Source: Sympetrum striolatum
Lineage: Eukaryota; Arthropoda; Insecta; Odonata; Libellulidae
NCBI GenBank assembly: GCA_947579665.1
Contig: CANPUZ010000061.1
Span: 248,001 to 312,000 of the forward strand
Length of the DNA: 64,000 nt
Reading direction: 5' to 3'
Shown here: one piece after another, positions 22,109-33,451 of the stretch
Layout: the number at the start of each line of letters is the position of its first letter
Position numbering within the stretch: position 1 is the first letter of the stretch
Program-made: the position numbers and the translations under genes
The notes under the pieces: generated by a model
Databases searched by the model: none
The model's input: only the letters and a program-made list of their open reading frames with translations
Told to the model about the DNA's origin: nothing

Positions 22109-23088
22109 CTGACGTGGCCAGCACATGGCTTTCTCCATATATATAAGATGTAAATATTTATCTACGGCAGTAATTTCGAACTCTATATTCCATCTAAACT
22201 TTGAAGATGAGTGATTAATTTAGATATTATTATCTTTGACGTCACAAACATTATGAATAATATTTTTCGGGACATGTACGATGAAAAATGATGAAATTGG
22301 CCTTTCGCCCCAGCGCCCAGAGCGCCCACAACGTACATAATCAGCAACTTCCGGTTTATCAGTATTTCACAAATAACTCCTATAAAATCAGTGATACAAA
22401 AATATGTTCCATACAAAATTTATAGTAAATTATATTTTCTAAAACTTTTATAAATAATTGTATATACCTAAATATCATATTTATGGAGATATTTTGAAAA
22501 CCGGAAATGAGCTTTGAAGAATGAAGCTCGACTTCCGGTTGACCGATTTTCTCCAAAATCTAATCAACTCTAAAGACACTAACCAAAATATTATACATGA
22601 GATCTGGTGTTGATCCGACAAATACTTTTTATGTTAGAGCGCCCACAAAGTACATAATCAGCTACTTCCGTTTGATCAGTATTTCACGAATAACTCCTAA
22701 TACAAAAGTTATAGTGAATTACATTTTCTAAAACTTTTATTAGTAATACAATATACCTATATATCATATTTATGGAGATATTTTGAAAACCGGAAATGAG
22801 CTTTGATGAATGAAGCTCGACTTCCGGTTTACCGATTTACTTGAAAAACTAATCAACCCTGACAGCACAAACTACAGTACTAAATATGAATTTTGGTATT
22901 GATACGACTTATAGTTTTCAGGTTAGAGCGCCCACTGTCACACACACACACACACACACACAGACATCATTCCGAAAATGGTCAAAACGTGTTCTAGGGA
23001 CCCCAAAACATGTATTTCCGTTGAAATCTCGAAGTCGATTTTTTTCATGAAAACAATACTTTCTCTATACTTCGTATATGGAGAAAGT
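22109..23088 (-). mobile_element. Helentron-like element, copy 3 (inverted)
   Basis: Reverse complement of the 26105-27114 copy: begins CTGACGTGGCCAGCACATG (the element's far end), carries two modules with CCGGTTTATCAGTATTTC marks, a (CA)n run near 22938-22962, and the terminal hairpin CTTTCTCTATACTTCG/TATATGGAGAAAG at the right. With copy 2 it forms an inverted repeat of about 1 kb per arm around the satellite. AAAAAT lies at 22103-22108. Confidence 0.75.
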
Positions 23089-23369
23089 AAAAAGTAGTGA
23101 TTTGTAAAATAGAATCTTAAAATTTTTTGCATTTGGGTGAGAAGAATGATGTACTCTTATATATAAAGTTCTATCTAAAGTAAAACATATATTTATACTA
23201 GTATGTGTTTTGTAATGTAGAATATAAACTATGAAATTATAATGTGATATTGATCTATATATAACCATGCAGACTAGATAGAATTAAGTATCCCAATATA
23301 AAATCTGAAAACCATTCAGTATCTCACGAGACATCGCTTTCAACGTATTATCTGAATATAACAGTGAAT

Positions 23370-23830
23370 TTTTCATCATCATCATCGTCTAAAGGCCTAT
23401 CGTCCTTGCCTCTGCATCCAGGAGCTCTGTCTTCTGTCATTCTCTTGAGTTGGCAGTGCCATCTACTGCCATCCTTGGCTCGATATCTTTAATATATTTC
23501 TGGGTCTTCCCCTTCCTTTCTTTCTCAACAATTTTCCTTCTAACATTATCCCTATCATACTGTTACGTCTCAGTAGATGACCCAAGAATTTTACCTTCCT
23601 TTTTCCATTACATTTATTAATTGCCTCTTTTCATTACCTTCCTCTAACACTTCAACATTCGTATTCCTTTCCATCCAACTGATTTTTAACATTCTTCTCC
23701 ATATCCGCATTTCTGCAGATTCCAGGCGGGCTTTCTCCATCTTCCCTTAAAGTAAAAAATTCGTTTCCATAGAGCAAAGTGCTCCAAAGCAAGACTTTTG
23801 CAAATCTCTTTCTTATCCATGAATCTATAT
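23370..23830 (-). pseudogene. RTE/craftsman-type LINE ORF2 C-terminus, decayed
   Basis: Minus-strand fragments in shifting frames read like the end of RTE-group ORF2: an EMRIWRRMLKISWMER block, VNEKRQL-type EKRQLIN, KRKVKFLGHLLRR, GKLLRKKGRGRPR and a W..MA...DR tail. Frameshifts and stops make it non-functional. The 3' boundary near 23370 has a CATCATCATCATCG run. Confidence 0.6.
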
Positions 23831-24850
23831 GTTTATATGTTAAAAGATTTATTTTGCCTTGAAAAACTTAGTTTTCAAGGGGAATTCTTCTTTTCATATC
23901 AGGTAAGAATCTATTGTCATGAGTAAGTACACAGTCTAAATAGAAGAAGTTTTCTTAGGTTAATAAGTTACTATTACTGCTGTTGAATATTGAATTTAAG
24001 TAGCCCCCAGGGTAGAAGAATGCGAGACTGGACAAAATATCATGAATTATATATCACATTTCATCGAAAAACAAGATTTTGGTACGACTGTGATAGAATT
24101 TTAGCGATTGAAAATGTATTCAATTGCAAAGACCTCTCTATGAAATTACATCAAACAGGTTCACATATGGAACTCTTCATTCAATCCCAAGGAAAGAAAA
24201 GTTATATCTCTGATATACTCATTACAGCTTGCTTATTATATCATATAATTTCCAGAATTAATGAAAAGTGTAGAAATATTTTAAATCTATTGTGGAAATT
24301 CTTAATTACAAGGTGAATACGAACCATTTCTGTCCACCATTCAATTGATTACTAAACCCAGATTTCGATGAAGGCAATATTCATAAAAATATTAAAGTAT
24401 ACTTAATTTTATTTCGTAATTACTCAACTAAAATCCGACGTCAGTTTTATCACGTTGAAAAGTCATTCAGGAACAGCAATCATTGCAGAACCATTAATGA
24501 TCTTTAACTAGTGATAATGATTATCCATTTTTGAAGAGACACTTCTTTACCCAATGCTTTAGGGGCAAAATGTTTTCGCAAATGGGTTACTTAAGAAAAT
24601 AATACTACCACCAAAATGATTTCAAATGAGATGTTTAATTTACTACCTTCCTACAATTAAAAATACATTTAAAACTAAACGATCTTAGACTACGGCCTAT
24701 ATGTGATTACGAATAGCTAAAAGAAACAGTGCATATTTAATATCCCTCTAACTTTAATGATAGTCCTCCCAGATCTCTTACTTTCCGGGCAGGCGTTCTG
24801 ACCTCTTAAATCCCGAGGTCTTTATTGTTCAAAATAGTGGCCTAAGAACC
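23831..24850. other. Intergenic, nothing recognised
   Basis: AT-rich sequence with short scattered ORFs that have no recognisable domains, and no repeats matching the rest of the window. Confidence 0.4.
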
Positions 24851-24905
24851 TCGGGTGGTTGGTGCCACTACATGGCGACCTGGTTTCGAGTCCCAGCCAG
24901 GTCAA
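24851..24905 (+). repeat. tRNA-derived SINE head (candidate)
   Basis: GGGTGGTTGGTGCC (A-box-like) is followed after about 25 bases by CTGGTTTCGAGTCCCAG, a well-formed T stem-loop containing a B box. The remaining SINE body is not delimited. A full cloverleaf with acceptor stem cannot be drawn, so a functional tRNA is unlikely. Confidence 0.45.
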
Positions 24906-25839
24906 TTATTTTCATTTGTCGTACAACTTTGGGTCAAGTCTCACGCTTTCCTGCGTTATGTTTAACTTCAATTTCATGATTTGATAATAATGATATCCTA
25001 TCATCAGATATGATTGGTCGAACGAATAATGCAAGATACTCAAAATGCCATGAGCAATGGAAACTTAGATCAACCATTAACATCCCCTTTTACATCCATT
25101 GGTACCAATATCTCATCCAGGTGATAATCAGAACGAGGTACACGACATCTACGGAGATGAATGTTCGAGAGGGGAATAAGGGTTGAAGTCTCCATAAAAG
25201 AGGATGGATGGAGAATGGGTTTGATGTCATCCGAATGGTGACGCTAATTGGAGCCTACTTTTGAGAAATTTTCAACCGAGTTTGTCCCCAAAACTTTGAC
25301 GTTATGAGTGAGAGGAGAGTGAGGAAGGAGGACGTAAAGAGAGAGATCCGAGAATACCAAATTAATTATGAAATCGAAATCAAGGGAGTGTACAAATAAA
25401 GGAGGGAGACAATCGAACGATAAGCAATAGATGGGCAATAAAATTAAACCTTCCTCAGTCGATAGTTGCTCTTGTATGTCAGCAAACGTACTATTATAAG
25501 CAACTCATTATATTTTTTTAGGAACTTGAGTTACCATACCTTCACAAGACGTTTACAAACCCCTAATTTGACATTATTATGAATGCTTTAAAGCCACACA
25601 TAACATAGCTTTCATAATACAACAAATTTGAGAGAACTCTAACGTTACAAATTTGTTTGTGTCATCTTCATAATATCACAGAAAGGACTGCTTTTAACAA
25701 CTCGTTATCAATTATCTTGAAGAACTTGAAATTATTTTTTCAATACTCTATCGAGAGCTGTTAAATTTCGAGATATTTTCAGCTTCAAATAGCTTCATGC
25801 TTGAAAATAAACCGCAGACTTTGTATTTTCCACAAAATT
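24906..25839. other. Intergenic, nothing recognised
   Basis: No domain-bearing ORF. A purine-rich stretch at about 25300-25420 (GAGAGGAGAGTGAGGAAGGAGG and similar) is the only compositional feature. Confidence 0.35.
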
Positions 25840-25890
25840 TATTAATACACGACCGGTTTCGGCCTTACAGCCATCATCAGGTACATACAA
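25840..25890 (-). ncRNA. Hammerhead-ribozyme-like motif 1 (retroelement-associated candidate)
   Basis: Minus-strand reading: CTGATGA (25880-25874), a hairpin GGC-TGTAAG-GCC, GAAA, a self-complementary ACCGGT, then GTC at 25853-25851 followed by GTGTAT, which can pair with the ATGTAC before CTGATGA (six pairs, two of them wobble). This is the order of conserved elements of a type I hammerhead with a very short stem III. A caveat is an extra T between CTGATGA and stem II, so the usual G-C pair at the base of stem II is missing. Such motifs are known from Penelope-like and other retroelements. Confidence 0.45.
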
Positions 25891-26104
25891 CAGAAAACAG
25901 ACAGAAATTATAACATAACCCCTGGTCTTGAAGGCAGAGTGAGAAGGGGAGAGGGGTTAATGAAAGTAATGTCATTGGTTAGGGTCGCGGATGCCCCCAC
26001 ATTAGCTTCATGCTAATCATGATATATATATATTTTTTTTAAACATTAACTTCTTGAAATAACGGATGATATATATGGGGAACTCCTTCCTTTTACATAT
26101 TTTT
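25891..26104. other. Retroelement flank
   Basis: GC-richer tract (CCCCTGGTCTTGAAGGCAG, GGGGTTAATGAAAG) adjoining motif 1, probably part of the same degraded retroelement; not assignable further. Confidence 0.3.
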
Positions 26105-27114
26105 ACTTTCTCCATATACGAAGTATAGAGAAAGTATTGTTTTCATGAAAAAATTCTACTTCGAGGTTTCAACGGAAATACATGTTTTGGGGTCTCTAGA
26201 ACACGTTTTGACCATTTTCGGAATGATGTCTGTGTGTATGTGTGTGTGTGCTTGTGGGCGCTGTAACGTAAAAACTATTAGTCGTATCAATACCAAACTT
26301 CATATATAGTACTGTGGTGTGTGCTGTCAGAGTTGGTTAGTTTTTGGAGTAAATCGGTTTACCGGAAGTCGAGCTTCATTCATCAAAGCTCATTTCCGGT
26401 TTTCAATATAACTCCATAAATATGATATATAGGTATATTGTACACCTTATAAAAGTTTTAGATAATATAATTTACTACAACTTTTGTGTTTAACATATTT
26501 TTGTATCACCGGTTGATTAGGAGTTATTCGTGAAATACCGATAAACCGGAAGTAGCTGTTATGTACTTTGTGGGCGCTCTAACATTGAAACCATTCATTG
26601 TATCAACACCAAATTTCATGTATAGTACTTTGGTTGATGTCGTTAGAGTTGATTAGTTTTTGGAGTAAATCGGTCAACCGGAAGTCGAGCTTCATTCTTC
26701 AAGGCTCATTTCCAGTTTTCAAAATATCTCCATAAATATGATATTTAGGTATATACTATATTTAGGTATATTTATAAAAGTTTTAGAAAAACAATGTACT
26801 ATAACTTTTGTATGAAACATATTTTTGTATCATTGATTATTTAGGAGTTATTCATGAAATACTGATAAACCGGAAGTTGCTGATTATGCACTTTGTGGGT
26901 GCTCTGGGCTCTATGGGCGAAAGGCCAATTTCATCGTTTTTCATCGAGCATGTCCCGTAAAACATTATTTATAATGTTTTTGGCGTCAAAGATAATAATA
27001 TATATATTAATCACTCATCTTCCAAGTTTAGATGGAATATAGAGTTCGAAATTACTGTCGTAGATAAATATTTACATCTTATATATGGAGAAAGTCATGT
27101 GCTGGCCACATCAG
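26105..27114 (+). mobile_element. Helentron-like element, copy 4 (uninterrupted reference copy)
   Basis: Terminal hairpin 26105-26135 (ACTTTCTC-C-ATATAC, loop, GTATAGAGAAAGT), a block of about 90 bp, a TG-rich microsatellite at 26229-26252, then two modules each holding TGGGCGCTC, GTTGATTAG/GGTTAG, TCGAGCTTCATTC and ACCGGAAGT, then ATATGGAGAAAGTCATGTGC and GGCCACATCAG. ATTTTT occurs immediately on both sides (26099-26104, 27115-27120). It has no coding capacity and serves as the empty-site reference for the insertions in copy 2. Confidence 0.75.
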
Positions 27115-27134
27115 ATTTTTAGTATATTGCGTTG

Positions 27135-27240
27135 GATCATGGTGACATCGTCACTACCAGTTCAGGCATTTGAACCAGTAACCCCATAGCCGTAGGGGTC
27201 ACGCCCGATAGCCGTGCAATACCAGCCACGGGTGGGTTTC
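27135..27240 (-). repeat. tRNA-like structured segment (candidate SINE head)
   Basis: On the minus strand GTGGCTGGTATTGCACGG (A-box-like), a GC-rich stem region (CCCCTACGGCTATGGGG) and ACTGGTTCAAATGCC (B-box-like). It abuts the end of Helentron-like copy 4. Assignment is tentative. Confidence 0.3.
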
Positions 27241-30065
27241 TTGGTATATTTTTGTGATATAGCTTACGAAAGGAATTAGCTATCAGTAATATTCACTCCT
27301 GTTTCATTCTTCAAATGATGGAATAAGCAAAACAAAAGATGGAATGATGAATTTCAATACCCAACGTGGGCAGTAATGGATGTTGTCATCAAAACGTCCC
27401 TTTTATGCTTGTTTTTAAGGGGTAATTTATGAGCCATAAATATATTTCCACGCGTATTGTTCAGCGCGATAAATGTAAATCCTCAGCTGTTCTTTTTCTG
27501 TTGGTTCAAACTTTTCCATCGGTTACATTGGGGACGGAATTACTGAAAGTTCGATGGAAATGAAATTCCACCTTCCAGCTATTTCCCCTCTTTAATCAAC
27601 CAGTTATTGGAACCTGATAGGATTCCCTCTGCTTTCGAGAGAGCCATCGATTGCATTTCAATATTATTAGGGCAGCATTAACACGAGATCGGATTCACAG
27701 TGACCAGGTTAGTTGCGAATTAACGAACCAAACTCAACGCAGAGGCCCTCCACTCTTTCACCGGATTATTGCGTTAAAAGAACGGATATTTACAAACAAG
27801 GCTGCCTTCGTTGCCACACACGTGAATACGAAATTTTGATCATGGAGATATTCACAATCCGCTTGATTTTCTGTATGGCTTCTTCACTAAAGTTAAACTA
27901 CGTTTTCAATTAGGTTTTTATAATTCAGGAGATAATGAAATGGGATTGATGATCTGGTCAATCTTCCAGAGCGTCAACGGAATAATCGCAAAGTATTAGG
28001 TGGAAGAGAGGCCCAGGTGGCTCTCTTCCAACTAACCTCGTATGTCGATTACATTTATAGTTAAATTATTTAAAAAAAAATGCAAAAAGAAAGAGTAGGG
28101 TGTGGGAAAAAATCTTTGCAACTGAGAGTTGACTAAGAAAAAACCCACGTTGCGGGAAAAGACCCACAAAGAAGGGGTGTGAAAAAAAACACAAAAACAC
28201 AGTAATAAAAATAAATACAAATATATACAAACTTAGATATATGAAAAGTGACCAAGATTAGATATGAACAATTATTTTACAAAGTAAATTTAAAAAAAGG
28301 TATAGAAGATCTAATTGATTTAGTTGTAATAGAAGTTAAAAGTCATCATAAACTAAATAATCTAATATTCTAAAAGCTACAATATAGTATATTAAAAATT
28401 TCGTAGAATTTCTTCAGCCGGAGGCATTTGTCAATCGATGTTTTCATGGACTGTCTTGAAGTCCTTGTCATTACATCGGTAATTCCTGTTAAATGGAGGT
28501 GCCCGTAAAAAAGAAAAGGAAAGAAGATATAAGTGGTAGTGGAGGAACAAAATAGTCTGAATGTGAATGAGAAGATAGAACCACCAGTGATCGGTGTGAT
28601 CCGGATTTCCTCGATACGAACTGTCGACAGCAAAGACATTCTAATCTAAACATAATTACCAAAAGCATTCAAACAGTTGAATTTTAAAATAGAATTGTAT
28701 TATTTTTCATCAATTGAAAGTAACTGGAAGTTTCGATCTGAGAATTTCACACCTCAAAGTAAAATTTGATAAAAAATTTAGGGTTAAAAGAGGTTTCACT
28801 TTTCAGCAAATGTTTTTGTAAATTGTAAATTATTAATAAAGATATGTTTTTATATAACAAATTGACATGTATAATTAACAAATACATAACAAAATATGAA
28901 ATAAAAGAGTTATTTAGCATAATAGTCTTACTTTGGAGACAGACGAGTTCGGCTAACGAAGGTGAACAGCGAGGAGGGATGTAGGCACTCTAGACACGTA
29001 CGTAAACGGCGCTCTTTTAGAACTTAAAACTATTTTTATTATTATTATAAGATACACTTCGATTCAAGCGGATAACACGTGCGAGTGAGCGAGAGATTCT
29101 CTCGGATGATGCTCGACCCTGCGCGCTAACAAGCGGGACGCTACGATACACGGCTCGTATCTTGAACGAAAATATGGCCCGCGCTCCGGCTCTTATCTCA
29201 AAAAACTCGTGTGTTAGGCTGCTCGTATCTCGAGGTACCACTGTAACTTGAAATTAATTACTCCATAAAATGTCGAATAACGCAGTTGAAATTTAAGAAT
29301 AAGTTGCAAAACATTTTCATCTCCAGCTACTGAAAGGAGAGATTTTGAATGCTAAAGCAAAGGGCAGTTTTCATCTATGCATCTCTTCTATTGTAGTAAA
29401 TAGTCAATGGAAAAAGCGCGTCCAAATTGTAACGAGGAATTGTAATCATCCAGCAGATTATATGTTGAAACCGGGCAGTCTTTCTCCAAAGGAAAGAAAA
29501 CATATTTGTGAAAAAAGTGGCAGTGGAAGCTTTCTCTAAATTATATATGATGAATATCCACAATATCACATTGTAAATGTTGTCAATAATAACCATAATA
29601 AATTCAATTTGAAGTAGAATTTTATTGCTTCTCAAATATCAATGCACTTCTGATATCCCAAAAGAGGATATTAAGGGTAATGACCCGAGCCTCTTACACG
29701 GCGCATTCCTTTCCAATATTTAAAGAATTGAATATTTAACCGCTAAGGCATTTGTATATATATATTAGGTTTTACAAAATTTCTACAATTGTGGTGGTGA
29801 ACTCATTAAACCCAGAGTATATACCCTCAGAACAAAATTTAATTATATTTTACCAAAACCAAATAATGAAATTTTCCGCAGATCATTTCCCTAAATTGTT
29901 TGTCTCCTTACCTCTTAGTGTATCCGATGTTGATAAAGAATTAACTTTTTTTTAATTTCTTAAGGAATGGTTATTCCAAAACAAAGAAGTGGAGCATTTG
30001 TTAAAATGGATGGAGTGAATTCCTTTATTTTGATCAATAAATTATACTTATGTTATTTATTTGTA
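27241..30065. other. Intergenic, no gene recognised
   Basis: Long AT-rich interval. A short CpG-containing patch at 28935-29235 (GCGAGTGAGCGAGAG, CCTGCGCGCTAACAAGCGGG) could be a SINE or decayed element. No domain-bearing ORF or supported exon is seen. Confidence 0.35.
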
Positions 30066-30135
30066 TTTCGATCTATAAGATCATCTTCACCTGAAGATGA
30101 TCTTATAGATCGAAACCATGGTCGTAAGTTAATAA
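30066..30135 (+). ncRNA. Hammerhead-ribozyme-like motif 2 within a perfect 24-bp inverted repeat
   Basis: The arms 30066-30089 and 30092-30115 are exact reverse complements with CC between them. Read on the + strand: CTGAAGA (30091-30097), stem GATC-TTATA-GATC, GAAA (30112-30115), self-complementary ACCATGGT, then GTC (30121-30123) and GTAAGTTAATAAAT. Downstream words TTAATAAAT and CTGTGG are shared with motif 1, so both derive from one element type. Stems II and III differ in sequence from motif 1 but keep pairing. Stem I is weak here, and the extra T after the core is again present. Confidence 0.45.
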
Positions 30136-31140
30136 ATATACTGTGGTAAAGGTATAAGTTTTTCTTATTTTCTTAAGTTTGATTATGGAGAACTACCACA
30201 AAGTCAAGGCCGAAGTAGTAGATTTTAACATGATTACTTTAAGATATTTTATGTTTCCCAAATCTATTCAAATAAATGCAATACTGCGAATCTTAACCCC
30301 CACTTCCAAGTTCTATTGCAAACTCGTTATTTATCTCCGGCCTTGGCTATTGAGGAAAATCATTCACAACCATTCGATATGAAATATTTGTTGCTGAACA
30401 GGTTCCAAAGGCGGATCTATTACCTTGCTAGTAGGTAGCCCGATACTTGCCAAGGGGAAAATTAAGAAAATTTCTATTTAAACTCATCTTCAATTAATTT
30501 TACTAATGCCATTTTCTCGTGATAAATGTAGTAGGTATACACTAACAATCAGAAATTATAAAAGCCCATGAATATAATCTGATCAGTACGTTTTCGAATC
30601 TCAAGCAAATTAATAATAAGATAAACTCATCGACGGGAGCATTACCTCTTCGCCTCCCATCAACGATAAGAGCTAACTTCCGATCTACAATTGACATTTA
30701 CTATTCTGTGCGAATATATTTGACCGAAAGACTTTAAACTGTATCTCAAAGTCCACCACCTACTTTCGAAATGTACTTTTGGCCCACTTTATAATGGAAT
30801 ATTGCGAGAGTTTGATTGCCTTATTTTGTCTTATAGTAGCGGAAGTATTATTTTTAAAGTGTTACGATATTTGAAGTAAATTCGCATATACTCCACCGCG
30901 CTAGCGATTAAGTAAAATTCTTTATAATACTTCACATGGCTTTCAATTCCGTCCTTTTTGATTTAATGACAAAAATCTTAATATTATTGCTATTTAGATA
31001 AACGAGAGTATAGACTAAACAAGTGCATGACAACCACGTAAACATCAACAATGACCATCAACGAACTAACTTATTTAAATATTTAAGTTACGAGTTTTTT
31101 TTTAATATACAGTAAACTAGACAAAATTAAGAATATGACT
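30136..31140. other. Intergenic, nothing recognised
   Basis: AT-rich sequence without supported ORFs, splice-coherent exons or repeats shared with the rest of the window. Confidence 0.35.
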
Positions 31141-31212
31141 TTAACGGGGAATCAAACCCGGGGCTGCTTTTATCAAAGACGAACGCGCTCTAGTCTTGGG
31201 TATTTGGGAGCC
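31141..31212 (-). repeat. tRNA-derived SINE head, family S
   Basis: Minus strand: GACTAGAGCGC (A-box region), AAAAGCAGCC, then CCGGGTTTGATTCCCCG (T arm with B box). The same AAGCAG-plus-T-arm arrangement is at 33046-33125. Confidence 0.55.
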
Positions 31213-33045
31213 CTTTGTGTCTTATTCAAGCGTTAGAGTGTAAAATGCGACGATGATTGCGAAAATAGCTCCAATATTTTTAGAAAAGTAAAGTTTTTGT
31301 GAATACGTCGTTGAGTTTACCAATCCATTGAAAACACTATGTTAGTCACTCAGACTTTGAGGAATTAAAATAGATTTTAGATGGTTGAAGTCGTTAAAAG
31401 TTTAAAGCTCATGAAGCTGTTGGAGTAAAAACAGCGATTTCATACTGCATTATAATTACTAAACATTAATAAATGTTGAAAATGATAAACCTAATTGAAA
31501 ATTATCAACCAACAGAGAAGGATAAAAATAGTGATGGTCAGAAAATCATGGTTGATACCTAATATGATGTAATCAATAATCCAGTCAATTTAATTCATAG
31601 ACCAAGCAGCAAAAAAGATAGAGGCATTCAAGGTTCAATTGCGTAAGAGAAGACTCGAAAAGAAAAGAAAAATGGGGACAAGGTATAAGAGTGGGCAAGT
31701 TTAGAGGTGGGTGGATGGAAGAAATAATGAAAAGACCAAATGAAATGAGGGGTGGAATTAGAGAGGGGCAAATGGGGTGAAGAAACGTGAGGAGAAGGGA
31801 CAGATCACAGTTTGGGGAGGCGTTCAGAATTCGAAAACGGACTCAATCCCATTTTTGTCCCTTCAGCTGGCCTCCACAAACTCACTTCACCAACGCTTCC
31901 ACATCTACGTGCCACCTGAATGGCTTTCAAACCTCCTTCCTTCGTCAACCTCGGAAATATCGGTGGAGGAAATAATTCCTATCATTTCTATTTGATTTTT
32001 CCTACTAAGACTACCCTAATTCAATCTACTTAACTACTTTATATATTACTTGTGCCTTGGCTCGCCAATAAAGGGTCTAATTAATTAATAAACTATTTAG
32101 TTCGTTGGTCGTTGAACGTGCTGCCTTTAGGTCATACGTAGCCTTTTCTTGGCTTTAAGAAAAAATTATACAACTAAATTGGTTATTGTATTGTATTGTA
32201 ACTAAGATGGTTTCCCAGTCTTGGTTACGACAACAAGTTCAAATTAAATAATAGTTGCCTAATCATATATTTTTAGCAGTTAACATAGTACTCCCCTGTC
32301 CACGATCGATGCCAAACTACTTAGTTTTATGAAGTATGTGACTCAAGATTGCTCTATTGTACGTGGCTTCCGATGAAAGAAATTCCCCATCCCTGTCCTA
32401 GTTGAAGGCTTCTTTGAAAACGGGTTCAAAGTTTTCTCAAGTGGGGCGAAAATACTGCCGAGGGCATCAAGAGGCAGTTTTTGTTTGTGTTAGTGAGGAA
32501 TAAGGGAAATGCAATAAGCACCATTATTTATATGAGAATGCCTATGCTGATATATGGGGATTTTAAAAATACTCACAAACTATTACATACGTACATTTTA
32601 TCTAATGCATTTAATTACAGTAGGTTCTAATTAATACGCAGTATTTATACATACTCGTAACTGAATTTAAATATTGTTCTGATGCACAGGTATGAAAGTA
32701 CCAAGTAATGACAGGAAATCAAATCCTTAGATTTAGGGTAGAGGTTCTCAGCTGGTGGTGTTTACTTCTGAAGGGTTTCTGGAGATTTAGGGAGGAACTG
32801 ATACCACCACTTACTAAATTAGATGTAGGAAAACCATACTTTACTTATGTGTTTGAAGTTGTCTCGATTTCTACCCTCAAAATTGCTCGGAGAAAAATGA
32901 TACTCTTACGGTGAAATCTTAGTTCTTGTTAACGTACTCCTCGTCAATCCTAATCTCGATCAATGGCGCCTCACGCCGAGAGTTATTAGTAGTATTACTA
33001 ATAATATCGTTAATAATAGCAGCTGAGGTAATTAAGCATATTTGG
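31213..33045. other. Intergenic, nothing recognised
   Basis: Includes a purine-rich area (31660-31800, AAAAGAAAAGAAAAATGGGG and similar). Short ORFs lack recognisable domains. Confidence 0.35.
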
Positions 33046-33125
33046 ACTCTCCAGGGGATCGAGCCCGGGACTGCTTTTTTCCAAAGGCGAGCGAGCGAGA
33101 TCCACTCAACTATCTGGAAGCCCAG
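33046..33125 (-). repeat. tRNA-derived SINE head, family S, best-preserved copy
   Basis: Minus strand: TAGTTGAGTGG is a good A box, followed about 40 bases later by CCGGGCTCGATCCCCTGG with a B box. AAAAAAGCAGTCC sits where the variable region should be. The acceptor stem does not pair, which argues for a SINE and not a tRNA gene. Confidence 0.6.
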
Positions 33126-33451
33126 CGCCAGATAAATATATAAGGCACATCTGTTCATTACTGAAAGGGTGTGAAACTTCAAAAGTAAATTTTCCCTAAT
33201 AATAACAGTATAATATGGTAAATATGAATTAAAATGGACAAGGAGGCTCAGTTATGAAGTAATTCAGCGACTGTTAATTTCCGTTGAGTATGTAGATGTA
33301 AAACTGCCTTAGCTCAGAAAAATGTATGCCAAATACCCTCAATTTCTCAATTTACAATGAATAATAATTGAAGACAATATTTTATTATTTCCGATGTTAT
33401 AGTGAACCTTGTTTATTTATCTTAAAGATAATTTTGGAACGTTCTCTTTAA

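Noticed and set aside
26105..27114. Tc1/mariner or SINE identity for this repeat family
   Set aside because: There is no TA duplication and no A/B box; a terminal hairpin, subterminal inverted repeat and fixed microsatellite fit a Helentron-like element better.
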